This document shows positions 53,801-61,585 of a stretch of 64,000 bases of DNA, piece after piece. Every line of letters begins with the position of its first letter. The first letter of the stretch is position 1. The DNA lies in contig NZ_JAHKKG010000015.1 in assembly GCF_018829635.1 (NCBI RefSeq), positions 186,001 to 250,000 on the forward strand, in the 5' to 3' direction. Source of the stretch: Paractinoplanes bogorensis (lineage in GTDB: Bacteria > Actinomycetota > Actinomycetes > Mycobacteriales > Micromonosporaceae). The notes under the pieces were generated by a model. The model was not told the origin of the DNA. It saw only the letters and a list, made by a program, of their open reading frames with translations, and did no database searches. The translations under genes and the position numbers were made by a program.

Positions 53801-55464
53801 GCACCAGCCCCGGAAGCCGCAGGCGGCCGTGAAACAGAGGGAGCAGCGCCGGAGCGCGGTCCAGGCGACGCCGGCCGGCCACCGCGCGCAGCCGGCGACG
53901 GCCGCCCGGCCCGGCCGCTCGGAGACGGACGAGCCCCGGACTGCGGGGCCGGGCGGGCCCCGGACTGCGGAGCCGGGCGGTCACCACCCGGCGACGGGCG
54001 GCCGCCCATGCGTGGCTGGCCGGCGGCGGTCCAGTCCGTGGCCCGGGGCCCGGTGACCACCGAGACCTTCTGGTTGGCCATCCGCGGGTCGCGGTCCTCG
54101 TCGAGCATCTCGCCCCGTGCGGCCCGCGCATCCGCCGCACCCGCCGCATAGGCCGCGGCCACCGCATCCACCGACACGTCTTCGGCCACGGAGGCGGAGG
54201 CAGCAGCGGAGGCGGAGGCGGCAGCGGAGGCAGCGGCGGAAGCGATAGAAGCGGCAGAAGCATCCGAGCCGGCCGGAGCAGGAACGGCAGCCGGAGCCAT
54301 CTCCTCGGCCGCCCGACGGCGAGCGGCCTCGGCCATCCGCGCCGCGGCCTGCTGCTCGGTCTCCCGGGCCCGCACCGGCGCCGTCTCGGCCACCCAGGCC
54401 TCGACCGCCGACGACTGGAACATCGGCATGTCGTCAGCCGGCTGCATCCGCTTCTTGTCAGCCCGGCGCCCCGCATCCGGCGCCGGCGAAGACGCCACAG
54501 AAGGCGCAGGCGAAGAACCCGCGGCCGGACCGGACGGCAACGCCGTGGCCCCGATGAACTCGAGCGGCTCGCCCGGCGCCGGGGTGGCGGCCGGCCGGGC
54601 CGGAATAGCGGTAGCGGCCGCATACTCGGCCGGGTCCGGTGGAAGCCCGCGCCCCGCCTCCAACGCCGGCCGAGCCTCAGCGATCCGCCGATGCGCCCCG
54701 ACCGGCCGAGCGGCCGCGGCCGCGGGAACGGGAGCGGACAGCACCGGCATCGGCGCCCCGATCGCCCGCATCAGCTCCGGCACCTGGCTCGGCTCGACCA
54801 CGTAGACGATCTCGCGACGGCGTCCGGGCCAGGCCAGCACGACCATGCCGACCATCACCAGCAGGGTGCCCATCGTCAGCAGGCCCCACGCGCTGGAGTT
54901 CAGCCACCCGGGGCGCAACCCGGCTTGGGCGCGCACCTGCAGGCCGGAGGTGGCGGCCGGGTTCATCACGACGAGGCTGTAGGGCCCACCGCGTACGTCG
55001 GAAGGGGTCCAGGAGACCTGCCCGGCCCCCGATCGGGTCCAGAACGCGGCCCGCCCCGGCGCGACACCCGGCGCGCCGCTGCCCGGCACGACCGTGGTCG
55101 CGACCGGCAGCGCGCCGGTGCCGATGTCCACCGTGCGGACCGTGCTGTGCGGCACCCCGGCCAGATAGGCGCGGACGGCGTTGGTCGGCGCGAGCCCCAC
55201 GAAGGCGGGCCCGTCCTGGGTGCTCGCGTCGATCTGCAGCTGGGAGTCGCCGATGCGGGTGAACGGCGCGTCCGCGCGCAGCAGCTGGTCGACGTCTTCG
55301 ACCACGAACGCGTAGCCGGGCGTGGACAGCTGCTGGAGCTGGCCGCTGAACGCGCCACCCTGGTCACGATGCTGCATGGCGGCCCACAGCCCGGCGCCGG
55401 CCAACAGCGACGGCAGGCCGATGGTCAGCGCCAGCATTCCGAGAATGGTCCGGAACACCCGCAT
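50872..55464 (-). CDS. 1530-residue membrane protein with repetitive tail and H1-like C-terminus
   Basis: The N-terminus (about 1-240) has a membrane helix at 8-28, an extracellular domain and a second helix (about 195-213); this part resembles a conserved actinobacterial membrane protein of unknown function. About 1290 cytoplasmic residues follow, mostly low-complexity: Ser/Ala/Pro runs, 14-residue units with SSSGRVVS, 9-residue units GPGSAESPA, PSDSA units, Gly/His/Asp-rich units, and a long set of NGHDAS-type 9-mers. The end is Lys/Ala/Pro-rich (AKTPAPAKSAPAKPKAAP) like histone H1 or Lsr2/HupB tails, then a conserved-looking GWLAAYQQEAAELLSG block before the stop. The gene has its own terminator. 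Frame and codon use hold throughout, so it is real. A role tethering DNA or polar complexes to the membrane is speculation. Confidence 0.8.
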   Translation of the reverse strand: MRVFRTILGMLALTIGLPSLLAGAGLWAAMQHRDQGGAFSGQLQQLSTPGYAFVVEDVDQLLRADAPFTRIGDSQLQIDASTQDGPAFVGLAPTNAVRAYLAGVPHSTVRTVDIGTGALPVATTVVPGSGAPGVAPGRAAFWTRSGAGQVSWTPSDVRGGPYSLVVMNPAATSGLQVRAQAGLRPGWLNSSAWGLLTMGTLLVMVGMVVLAWPGRRREIVYVVEPSQVPELMRAIGAPMPVLSAPVPAAAAARPVGAHRRIAEARPALEAGRGLPPDPAEYAAATAIPARPAATPAPGEPLEFIGATALPSGPAAGSSPAPSVASSPAPDAGRRADKKRMQPADDMPMFQSSAVEAWVAETAPVRARETEQQAAARMAEAARRRAAEEMAPAAVPAPAGSDASAASIASAAASAAASASAAASASVAEDVSVDAVAAAYAAGAADARAARGEMLDEDRDPRMANQKVSVVTGPRATDWTAAGQPRMGGRPSPGGDRPAPQSGARPAPQSGARPSPSGRAGRPSPAARGGRPASPGPRSGAAPSVSRPPAASGAGASGAGGSGAVASGSGVSGSGVSGSVASGRPASLADSKPAARPGPFPPVPPKTIAAPATPSASGVRPASGAGAGAANGRPVSAPASGADSLGIPAKTPVAPARTPDGFVAADETSGHAPAASAPAGPGSAESPAGPGSAESPAGPGSAESLAGPGSATAPTGAKSAKGAAGSGAASADAVPATASGVSAPGPASGEPADEVPGSVDGSPVVSSSGRVVSGGSPVVSSSGRVVSDGSPVASSSGRAVSDGSPVASPSGRVASGGSPAADVEGEAVASDAAPTSSAPSDSAPSDSAPSDSASNGPASDGPAHGGSAHADVHGGASYGGPAHADVHGGSAHGGSASGDGDGDGDGASGIPSASKSASATTAPAPPRPVVPGPPAPPRPIVPSPSRPDNGGRPTPPGTDLPAQEETGPVPANASAGSPSRVSGLTPAGEAAKSRAASEAPAAMHAMARGAGSSPTQRPKPTRPDPAASPVPAEARANGRPQTAAATHQAPGGAGQQAPNGTAGQPSRIANGVNAQSASPIVDSSAPIGATAAADSTAQAGPAATDARVAATMANGHDASAVADGQTVSAATNGQPVAAVAGGHVPAATNDQFVAAVAGGHDVPAATNGHAAPSVANDRDASAMTNGHDASAMTNGHDASTMANGHDASTMANGQTVSTIADGRNAPAGANRQDVPVANGHDADGQDVSAMADGHEVSAALNGHDGSTSVAGEHGSVETDGHAAAGDEQAEAPTDSPKRGGTRDRDLMAQAQGRVDGGGSSSSFSGRLPGAGAGRGAPAAWRKAAETVAARAAAAAAVGSEPAADVLDDESSAVDEKPKPKTRATRTRSTKPKPDAAETESDKPARATRSTAAKSAVKPAATRTTPAKSAAAAKTPAPAKSAPAKPKAAPAKSTPAARTTRAAKPATTTPRPSRSEDVPLRTSTGAIPAASGTPAGWLAAYQQEAAELLSGDAPRRRRRSTTSGQSEESTEH
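51690..52140 (-). repeat. 27-base-period coding repeats (NGHDAS type)
   Basis: Units coding for nine residues such as NGHDASTMA recur with drift over about 450 bases; the copies at 51836-51945 are closest to identical. They are in frame, so gain or loss of units keeps the protein open. Confidence 0.85.
53008..53190 (-). repeat. 42-base-period coding repeats
   Basis: About four units code for 14 residues of the type SSSGRVVSGGSPVV. The unit boundary is marked by ACCGGCGACCC on the plus strand. Confidence 0.85.
53341..53421 (-). repeat. three 27-base tandem repeats
   Basis: 53341-53367, 53368-53394 and 53395-53421 are nearly identical and code for GPGSAESPA; a partial fourth unit follows. Confidence 0.9.
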
Positions 55465-55564
55465 CAGCTTCTCCCCCTCAAGCTTTTAACTGCGGGTGAC
55501 CATACAGATTGAAATACCGCCAAAGTGGTCAAACAACCGCCAAATCGCTGATAGTTATGACAAA

Positions 55565-55596
55565 GGCCCGGCTTCCCGTACGGGAGCAGCCGGGCC
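55565..55596. terminator. hairpin after the CopCD gene
   Basis: GGCCCGGCT (55565-55573) pairs with AGCCGGGCC (55588-55596). It follows the stop at 55610 on the minus strand and ends in CTTTG on that strand. Confidence 0.65.
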
Positions 55597-55609
55597 CAGC
55601 CAATTGCGT

Positions 55610-57280
55610 CTAGCGGATCGTCGCCGTCGTCGAGAGGGTCGACTGGTCGATGTCGCTGGTCCGGGCGGTGACCTTGAACGTCCACTCGCCCGCCGACGGG
55701 AGTGCGATGTCGCCCACGGCGTGGAAATCGGTGATCCGCAGCAACGGGATCTCGATCGGTTCGATTCCCTTCGACGGCAGCGCCGCCGTCGCACTCCACT
55801 CGACCACGGTCAGCGGCTTGTTGTCGGGCGTGTAGGCGTACAGGTGAATCGAATTGTTGCCGACCGTGGCCGGGAACACGTCGATCTGCAGCGCCATCTT
55901 GTCGTTGGTCAGCGTCTTGGTGATCGTGGTCGAGGCGGCCGCCGTGCTCGCCGCCTCGGCCGTGCGCGGCGGCGAGATCTGCACCAGCGCCGAGGTCACG
56001 CCGATGACGACGGCGGTGATGGCCAGCTCGACCCACACCACGCGCCGCAGGCTGCCGGGCGATTCCTCGGCCGCTTTCGACATGACCAGCTTGCGCGAGT
56101 ACCAGGCCACGCCGAGCACGATGGCCACCAGGCCGACCTTGACCAGGATGAGCCGCCCGTACGTCGAATTGATCAGCCCGTCGAGCGAGGACACCTCGAT
56201 CAGCGCCTGGATCACGCCGGCCACGATCAGCGCCGCGACCGAGGTGGCGGCCCAGCGTGACCAGATCGGCAGGATGGCCCCGAGCTCGCGCCCGTCGGCC
56301 TTGCGCAGCAGGAAGCCGACCAGCATGACCAGCCCGCCCAGCCACACCGACATGGCGGCCAGGTGGATCGCGTCGACCACCACCGACACGCCGGCCACCG
56401 GGGACGCGGTCGGATGCCCGGTCAACGGCCAGGTGGCCAGCGCGGCCACCCCGAGCACGCCGAGCAGGGCCAGGTCGGTCTTGGAGTCGGCGCCGTTGCC
56501 GCGCAGCATCGGCCGCAGCAGCAGGGCGGCCGCGCAGATCACACCCAGGCGGACCAGCATGATCGCGCCGAACGTGCTGCCGAGGACGTCGCGGAGATCC
56601 CCCACCCGTACGTCGAAGATCCCCGACCCGGTCGAGTAGGGCGCCTGCAACCACAGCGCGAGCAGCGTGCTGAACGCCACCAGGCCGACGCCGGTCCAGA
56701 CCAGGCGGCCGGGACCGACCCGGCTCAGCCGGTGCGGCCAGAGCAGCGCGAGCACCAGCGTGGGCCCGACCAGCAGCACCAGACCGGCGTAGCCGAGATA
56801 TTTGCCGACCGGGATGACCGCCCGTACGACCGGATCGACCTTGGTGTCGTCGACGGTGGCGGTCGGGGTGGCCGACGCGGCGCCGACCGAGTAGGTGAGG
56901 CTGCCGCCGACCGGGTGGCTGTCGGCCGAGAGCACGCGGTAGCTGACCAGGTAGGTGCCCCGGCCGCCGCCCGAGCGCAACGGGATCGACACCGTGCCGC
57001 CGTCGGCGGTGGGCTCGCCCTGGTCGGCGCGGGAGCCGTCGGGCGCGAGCACCTGGATCTTGCCGGAGAGCAGGGCCACCGACTCGCTGAAGTTGAGCGT
57101 GATCTTGTTCGGCGCATCGGGGACGATCGTGCCGTTACCCGGGTCACTGGCGACCAGCGCGGCGTGGGCACTGGCCGGAGCGGCAGGGCCCATCATCACC
57201 GCGAAAAAGCCGACCACCACCCCCGCGAAGGCCGCGAAAACGCGACAAACCCGGCGCCGATCAACACTCATGGGAGTCAT
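55610..57280 (-). CDS. CopC-CopD fusion copper resistance/uptake protein
   Basis: 556 residues from ATG 57280 (ATG 57271 is a close alternative). Signal peptide to about residue 39, then a CopC domain beginning with the copper-ligand His in ASAHAALV and ending with a second in ADSHPVGG. Eight membrane helices of CopD follow (about 150-440), including HLAAMSVWLGGL, and a C-terminal beta domain (about 450-556) as in YcnJ-like proteins. It moves copper across the membrane. It is divergent from an ECF sigma gene 54 bases away. Confidence 0.93.
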   Translation of the reverse strand: MTPMSVDRRRVCRVFAAFAGVVVGFFAVMMGPAAPASAHAALVASDPGNGTIVPDAPNKITLNFSESVALLSGKIQVLAPDGSRADQGEPTADGGTVSIPLRSGGGRGTYLVSYRVLSADSHPVGGSLTYSVGAASATPTATVDDTKVDPVVRAVIPVGKYLGYAGLVLLVGPTLVLALLWPHRLSRVGPGRLVWTGVGLVAFSTLLALWLQAPYSTGSGIFDVRVGDLRDVLGSTFGAIMLVRLGVICAAALLLRPMLRGNGADSKTDLALLGVLGVAALATWPLTGHPTASPVAGVSVVVDAIHLAAMSVWLGGLVMLVGFLLRKADGRELGAILPIWSRWAATSVAALIVAGVIQALIEVSSLDGLINSTYGRLILVKVGLVAIVLGVAWYSRKLVMSKAAEESPGSLRRVVWVELAITAVVIGVTSALVQISPPRTAEAASTAAASTTITKTLTNDKMALQIDVFPATVGNNSIHLYAYTPDNKPLTVVEWSATAALPSKGIEPIEIPLLRITDFHAVGDIALPSAGEWTFKVTARTSDIDQSTLSTTATIR

Positions 57281-57334
57281 GCTGCCCGATCGTGTCGACG
57301 ACTGCCCACTCCGGGGGGCGTACGATGCTGGGCC

Positions 57335-57871
57335 ATGGACGGCCTGGACGAAACCACCGCGCTCGCCCTCGCCGCCCGGGCGGGAGATGCGGCCGCCACG
57401 GCGGCGTTCGTCCGAGCCACCCAGGCCGAGGTCTGGCGGTTCACCGCCGCCCTGGTCGACCCGGGTGCGGCCGACGACCTGACACAAGACACCTATCTTC
57501 GCGCGTTCAAGGCCCTGCCCGCGTTCGAGGCCCGCTCGACGGCCCGCACCTGGCTGCTCGGCATCGCCCGCCGCACCTGCGCCGACCATCTGCGCTCGGT
57601 GGTCCGCCGGCGCCGGCTCGACGCCAAGCTCGCGGCCGAGGCGTGGACGGCCTCGCCCTCGCCCGACCCGGCCCACCGGCTCACCACGGCCGACCTGCTG
57701 GGCCGGCTGAGTGACGAGCGACGCACCGCCTTCGTCCTGACCCAGGTCCTTGGACTCTCCTACGCCGAGGCCGCCGAGGTGGAGGATGTTCCGGTCGGCA
57801 CGATCCGCTCCCGGGTCGCCCGGGCCCGCGACGAGCTGGTCACGGCCGTATCCCAGGCTCGCGCCGTCTAA
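57335..57871 (+). CDS. ECF sigma factor
   Basis: 178 residues from ATG 57335; TACGAT at 57321-57326 ends eight bases before it, so the mRNA is probably leaderless. Region 2 includes ADDLTQDTYLRAFKAL and TWLLGIARRTCADHL; region 4 includes LSYAEAAEVEDVPVGTIRSR. No anti-sigma gene is next to it, which is unusual; the divergent CopCD gene and the downstream thiol-redox genes are possible targets. A small TTCCCC/GGGGAA hairpin lies after the gene. Confidence 0.9.
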   Translation: MDGLDETTALALAARAGDAAATAAFVRATQAEVWRFTAALVDPGAADDLTQDTYLRAFKALPAFEARSTARTWLLGIARRTCADHLRSVVRRRRLDAKLAAEAWTASPSPDPAHRLTTADLLGRLSDERRTAFVLTQVLGLSYAEAAEVEDVPVGTIRSRVARARDELVTAVSQARAV

Positions 57872-57942
57872 TCAGGTAATTCCCAGCCATTCCCCAGCAC
57901 AATGAGGGGAACCGGCGGGACATTTGCTTCGACTAAACGGGC

Positions 57943-58443
57943 GTGACCATGGACTTGACGCAGCAGCCGTCCCGGCTCTCGACGGCCTGGCCGTGGATCT
58001 CCACACTCGCGCGTCTGGGCCTGGCGGCGGTCTTCCTGATCGCCGGTGGGCTCAAGGTGACCGACCTGGCCGCCTCGGCGCGCGCGGTGAACGCGTACGA
58101 GCTGATGTCCTACGACACCGCCAAGGTGGTCGGGGCCGTTCAGCCGTTCCTGGAGATCGCACTCGGCCTGCTCCTGCTGATCGGTATCGCAACCCGGCTC
58201 ATCGCGGCGATTGCCGCGGTGCTGCTGCTGATCTTCATCGGCGGCATCATCTGGGCCTGGTCGCAGGGGCTGCAGATCGACTGCGGCTGTTTCAGCAAGG
58301 GCGGGGCGCTGACCGGTGGCCGCACCGCCGAGTACGGCCTGGACATCCTGCGTGATGTGGGGTTCCTCGCACTGGCGGGCATTCTGCTGTGGAAGCCGCG
58401 GTCCAAGTTCTCGGTCGACGGGCTTCTGATGGGGGATCGATGA
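57943..58443 (+). CDS. MauE/DoxX-family membrane protein
   Basis: 166 residues from GTG 57943, four membrane helices. The pair of cysteines in IDCGCFSKGG is the mark of MauE/DoxX-like proteins that pass electrons or help form disulfides at the outer face of the membrane. Its stop overlaps the ATG of the DsbA-like gene (58440-58443), so the two are coupled; the membrane protein may recycle the thioredoxin partner (inference from context). Confidence 0.88.
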   Translation: MTMDLTQQPSRLSTAWPWISTLARLGLAAVFLIAGGLKVTDLAASARAVNAYELMSYDTAKVVGAVQPFLEIALGLLLLIGIATRLIAAIAAVLLLIFIGGIIWAWSQGLQIDCGCFSKGGALTGGRTAEYGLDILRDVGFLALAGILLWKPRSKFSVDGLLMGDR

Positions 58444-59192
58444 GTAAGGGCAACAGGGGACGCGACCGCGCGGCCGCCAAGCGGATCGTCGAGCAGCAGA
58501 AGGCGGCCGAGCGACGCCGCCGGGTGACGATCTGGACCACCGTCGGCGTCGTCGCCGTGCTGCTGATCGCCGGCCTCGTCGGCTGGGGCGTGCTGGCCAA
58601 CCAGAACAAGAAGACCGAGGCGTCGCAAGTCAACACGCCCAGTGTGGCGGTCGACGAGGGCACGGCGTTCGCGGTCGGCACCGGTCCGGTGACGGTCGAC
58701 ATCTACGAAGACTTCATGTGCCCGATCTGCCACGAGTTCGAGAAGCAGACCGGGTCCACGATCACGCAGATGGTGACCGACAAGAAGATCACCGTGCGCT
58801 ACCACCCGGTGTCCATCCTGGACCGGGCCTCGAACGGCACGCAGTATTCGACCCGCGCGGCCGGGGCGGCGGCCGCCGCGGCGGTCGGCGGCAAGTTCCT
58901 CGAGTATCACCAGGTGCTCTTCGACAACCAGCCCGAAGAGAACAGCGACGGGCTCGACAACGCCAAGCTGATCGAGCTGGGCACGTCGGTCGGGCTCGGT
59001 GACACGTTCGCCCAGGCGGTCAACAACAAGACGTACGACTCGTGGGCGACCAAGGTCACCGAGACGTTCTCGTCCCGCGGCTACGACGGCACCCCGACCA
59101 TCGTCGTGAACGGCAAGAAGGTCGAGGGGCCGAACAACACGCTGCCCACCACCGAGGTGTTCACCCAGGCCGTCACGTCGGCCGCCGGGTGA
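58440..59192 (+). CDS. membrane-anchored DsbA-family thiol oxidoreductase
   Basis: 250 residues. A basic cytoplasmic N-terminus, one membrane helix (about 30-52), then a DsbA-like thioredoxin fold outside with the active site CPIC in DFMCPICHEFE and the cis-proline loop at GTPTIVVNG. It would make or isomerise disulfides in exported proteins. The gene overlaps both neighbours by four bases. Confidence 0.93.
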   Translation: MSKGNRGRDRAAAKRIVEQQKAAERRRRVTIWTTVGVVAVLLIAGLVGWGVLANQNKKTEASQVNTPSVAVDEGTAFAVGTGPVTVDIYEDFMCPICHEFEKQTGSTITQMVTDKKITVRYHPVSILDRASNGTQYSTRAAGAAAAAAVGGKFLEYHQVLFDNQPEENSDGLDNAKLIELGTSVGLGDTFAQAVNNKTYDSWATKVTETFSSRGYDGTPTIVVNGKKVEGPNNTLPTTEVFTQAVTSAAG

Positions 59193-60169
59193 GACGGCTC
59201 ACGCTGATCGTGGCGGTGGCCGGGGCCGCACTGGTCCCGGCCACCCCCGCGTTCGCGCACGGTGGGGACATTCCGGGCGCAACGTCGTACCGCTCCGCCG
59301 TCACCTCGACCACTCTGGACGACGTGCGCGTCCGGTCCGTCGAGGCCGGGGCGCGGCTCGAACTGACCAACGACACCGGGCACTCGGTCGAGATCCTCGG
59401 GTACGCCGGCGAGCCCTACCTGGATGTACGGGCCGACGGCACCTGGCAGAACGTCAACTCGCCGGCGGCGTACGTGAACGAGACGCTCGCCGGTGACGTC
59501 GTGCCCCCGGCCGGCGCCGACGTCACCGCGCCGCCGTCCTGGCGCAAGATCTCCGGCTCGACCACGGTGCGGTGGCACGACCAGCGCACCCAGTGGCGCG
59601 GCGACGGCCGGCCCCCGCAGGCGATCGCCGACCCGTCGCACAGCCACCGTCTGAGCGAGTGGTCGGTGCCGCTGCGGGTGCAGACCACGCCGTACGAGAT
59701 CCGCGGCACCCTCGATTGGGAACCGCCCCCGGTGGCGTGGATGTGGTGGGCGGGCGCGGTCCTGGCCGGTCTCGCGGCGGCGACCCTGGCCCATCGGTGG
59801 CCCGCGTCCGTACGGGCAATCGCTCTTCTCGCCGGTCTGGCCCCTCTCGCGTACGCGGGAATGCGTGTCCTCGACGGTGAGACACCGCCCCCGGTGCTGA
59901 TCCTGGCCGGGCTGCTGGGTCTGGCCGCGGTGTGGCGGCATCCGCCGTTCTTCCTGGCGCTGTCGGGGGCCGTGGTGGCGTTGTTCGGCGGTTTCAACGA
60001 GACGCGCATCTTCTTCGCCGCGGTGACCGCGACCGTCGGCCCGGGCTGGTTGGCCCGGCTGGCCGTGACGCTCGCGCTCGGCCTGGGCGCGGGCATGGCC
60101 CTCACCGGGGTGCTGCGCATGCGGGCCGCCGTGCCGGCCGTCGCACCGGATCCGGTTTCCGTTTCGTAA
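59189..60169 (+). CDS. secreted/membrane protein of the copper-redox cluster, function unknown
   Basis: 326 residues from GTG 59189, overlapping the DsbA-like stop by four bases. A signal peptide ends at AFAHGG, leaving a histidine at the mature N-terminus, as in CopC and other copper proteins. An extracellular beta-rich domain (about 30-195) has several His and Trp residues (SHSHRLSEWS), followed by five or six membrane helices. No family name is recognised. The His-led mature end and position after CopCD, MauE and DsbA suggest metal handling (inference). Confidence 0.75.
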   Translation: MRRLTLIVAVAGAALVPATPAFAHGGDIPGATSYRSAVTSTTLDDVRVRSVEAGARLELTNDTGHSVEILGYAGEPYLDVRADGTWQNVNSPAAYVNETLAGDVVPPAGADVTAPPSWRKISGSTTVRWHDQRTQWRGDGRPPQAIADPSHSHRLSEWSVPLRVQTTPYEIRGTLDWEPPPVAWMWWAGAVLAGLAAATLAHRWPASVRAIALLAGLAPLAYAGMRVLDGETPPPVLILAGLLGLAAVWRHPPFFLALSGAVVALFGGFNETRIFFAAVTATVGPGWLARLAVTLALGLGAGMALTGVLRMRAAVPAVAPDPVSVS

Positions 60170-60213
60170 CACCTTTCGGCGCTGTTTCACGGCGGCGGTC
60201 TAGTGTCAACACC

Positions 60214-60690
60214 ATGACTGAGACCGTCCGACTCGCCGCCGGAGACCCGGCGCCCGACTTCAGCCTGCCGACCGACAACGGCGACCGGCTCACCCTCAAG
60301 GACCTGCGCGGACGCAAGGTCGTGCTCTACGCCTACCCGGCCGCCATGACCCCCGGCTGCACCACCCAGGCGTGTGACTTCCGTGACTCGCTGGCCTCGC
60401 TGCAGGCCGCGGGCTACGAGGTGATCGGCATCTCCCCCGACACCCCGGCCAAGCTGGCCAAGTTCCGCGAGCACGACGCCATCACGTTCCCCCTGGTCAG
60501 CGACGAGGACAAGAGCGTCCTGAACGCGTACGGGGCGTACGGGGAGAAGCAGAACTACGGCAAGACCTACATGGGGGTGATCCGCTCGACCTTCGTCATC
60601 GACGAGAACGGCGTGATCGAGCGGGCCCTCTACAACGTCAAGGCCACCGGCCACGTCGCGAAGCTGCGGCGCGACCTCGGGATCGACTGA
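60214..60690 (+). CDS. bcp: thioredoxin-dependent peroxiredoxin (Bcp type)
   Basis: 158 residues from ATG 60214; TAGTGT at 60201-60206 ends seven bases earlier (probable leaderless mRNA). Peroxidatic Cys in MTPGCTTQACDF, where the second Cys five residues on is the resolving residue of Bcp/PrxQ. It reduces peroxides with electrons from thioredoxin. Full length for the family (about 155). It follows the copper-redox genes and shares their theme of thiol chemistry. Confidence 0.95.
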   Translation: MTETVRLAAGDPAPDFSLPTDNGDRLTLKDLRGRKVVLYAYPAAMTPGCTTQACDFRDSLASLQAAGYEVIGISPDTPAKLAKFREHDAITFPLVSDEDKSVLNAYGAYGEKQNYGKTYMGVIRSTFVIDENGVIERALYNVKATGHVAKLRRDLGID

Positions 60691-60754
60691 AATCCTCAGG
60701 TCATTCCCCGGGCGGGCGATGTCTCTGGCAAGACCCCCTGCGGGATCCCGGACC

Positions 60755-60798
60755 CACGGCGGCTGTCACGCGGCTCGATCCGCGAGGCGGCCGCCGTG
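60755..60798. terminator. hairpin downstream of bcp
   Basis: CACGGCGGC (60755-60763) pairs with GCCGCCGTG (60790-60798); CGCGG/CCGCG pairs lie inside. No T-run follows. Confidence 0.55.
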
Positions 60799-60828
60799 CT
60801 GCGTGCAGCCCCTCGTCCGGGAAGCGTT

Positions 60829-60834
60829 TAGACT
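60829..60834 (+). promoter_or_regulatory. -10 element of the tRNA-Leu promoter
   Basis: TAGACT lies 15 bases before the mature tRNA, the usual spacing for a stable-RNA promoter. Confidence 0.55.
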
Positions 60835-60849
60835 GGGGACGCAATTCTG

Positions 60850-60936
60850 GCGGGAGTGGCGTAATAGGCAGCCGCGCGGGTTTTAGGTGCCCGTGCCCGA
60901 GAGGGCGTGGGGGTTCAAGTCCCCCCTTCCGCACCA
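60850..60936 (+). tRNA. tRNA-Leu (anticodon TAG)
   Basis: The acceptor stem GCGGGAG pairs with CTTCCGC; the D-arm follows, the anticodon loop TTTAGGT contains TAG, a long variable arm (CCGTGCCCGAGAGGGCGTGG) marks a class II tRNA, and the T-arm is GGGTTCAAGTCCC. Discriminator A and encoded CCA (60934-60936) are present. Confidence 0.96.
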
Positions 60937-60965
60937 CACAGAGGCGGCTGGGCGAGGATTCCCGC

Positions 60966-61487
60966 ATGGGAATCGAGTTCGTGCTGGATCCGCCGCTCAC
61001 CGACGACCTCCGGGCGAGCATCGTCGCGCTCTGGGTCGAGGTCACCAACGCCGGCGGGGCGGTCGGTTTCGTCGCACCAGTCACGCCGGCTCAGGTCACG
61101 CCGGTCGCCGGGGCCGCGCTGGCCGGGGTCAGCGAGGGCGTCGATCACCTGCTGGCCGGCTTCGACGACGGTGAGCTGGTCGCGCTGCTGTTCGTGGTGA
61201 GCAACCGGTTCGAGCTCAAGGAGCACTGGCGGGTGCTCAAACGGGTCATGGTCACGCCCAAGTACCAGGGCCGTGGCTACGGCGCCGCGCTGATGCGGGA
61301 GGCGGCGACGGTCGGCCGGGCTCTGGGACTGGACGCGCTGCAGGTCACCGTGCGGGGCGGCGCCGGCACCGAGAAGTTCTACGAACGCCTCGGCTACCGC
61401 GAGACCGGCCGCACACCCGGGGCCCTCCGCGTGGCCCCGGGCGACGATCGCGACGAGTTCTATATGTGGTTACCGCTCACCGACTGA
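60966..61487 (+). CDS. GNAT-family N-acetyltransferase
   Basis: 173 residues, single domain. The acetyl-CoA binding motif A reads VMVTPKYQGRGYGAAL (QGRGYG pyrophosphate loop), and motif B is YERLGYRETGR. Substrate is not predictable. It begins 29 bases after tRNA-Leu and has no close partner. Confidence 0.92.
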   Translation: MGIEFVLDPPLTDDLRASIVALWVEVTNAGGAVGFVAPVTPAQVTPVAGAALAGVSEGVDHLLAGFDDGELVALLFVVSNRFELKEHWRVLKRVMVTPKYQGRGYGAALMREAATVGRALGLDALQVTVRGGAGTEKFYERLGYRETGRTPGALRVAPGDDRDEFYMWLPLTD

Positions 61488-61505
61488 GCTACTGCCGATG
61501 TGACG

Positions 61506-61523
61506 TAAGCGACCGTTTACTTA
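61506..61523. promoter_or_regulatory. imperfect palindrome 1 upstream of the MFS gene
   Basis: TAAGCGACCGTTTACTTA has matching outer arms and a CG-centred core. It shares half-site CGTTTACTT with the second palindrome, as in paired TetR-family operators. Confidence 0.5.
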
Positions 61524-61544
61524 TGCCCTCGACGGTCGAATAAT

Positions 61545-61564
61545 AAGTCAGCAAGCGTTTACTT
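61545..61564. promoter_or_regulatory. imperfect palindrome 2 upstream of the MFS gene
   Basis: AAGTCAGCAAGCGTTTACTT has dyad arms AAGT/ACTT and ends 21 bases before the MFS ATG. Together with palindrome 1 it suggests regulation by a TetR-type repressor encoded elsewhere. Confidence 0.55.
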
Positions 61565-61585
61565 CTAGCGTCGGGGAAGTTCGTC

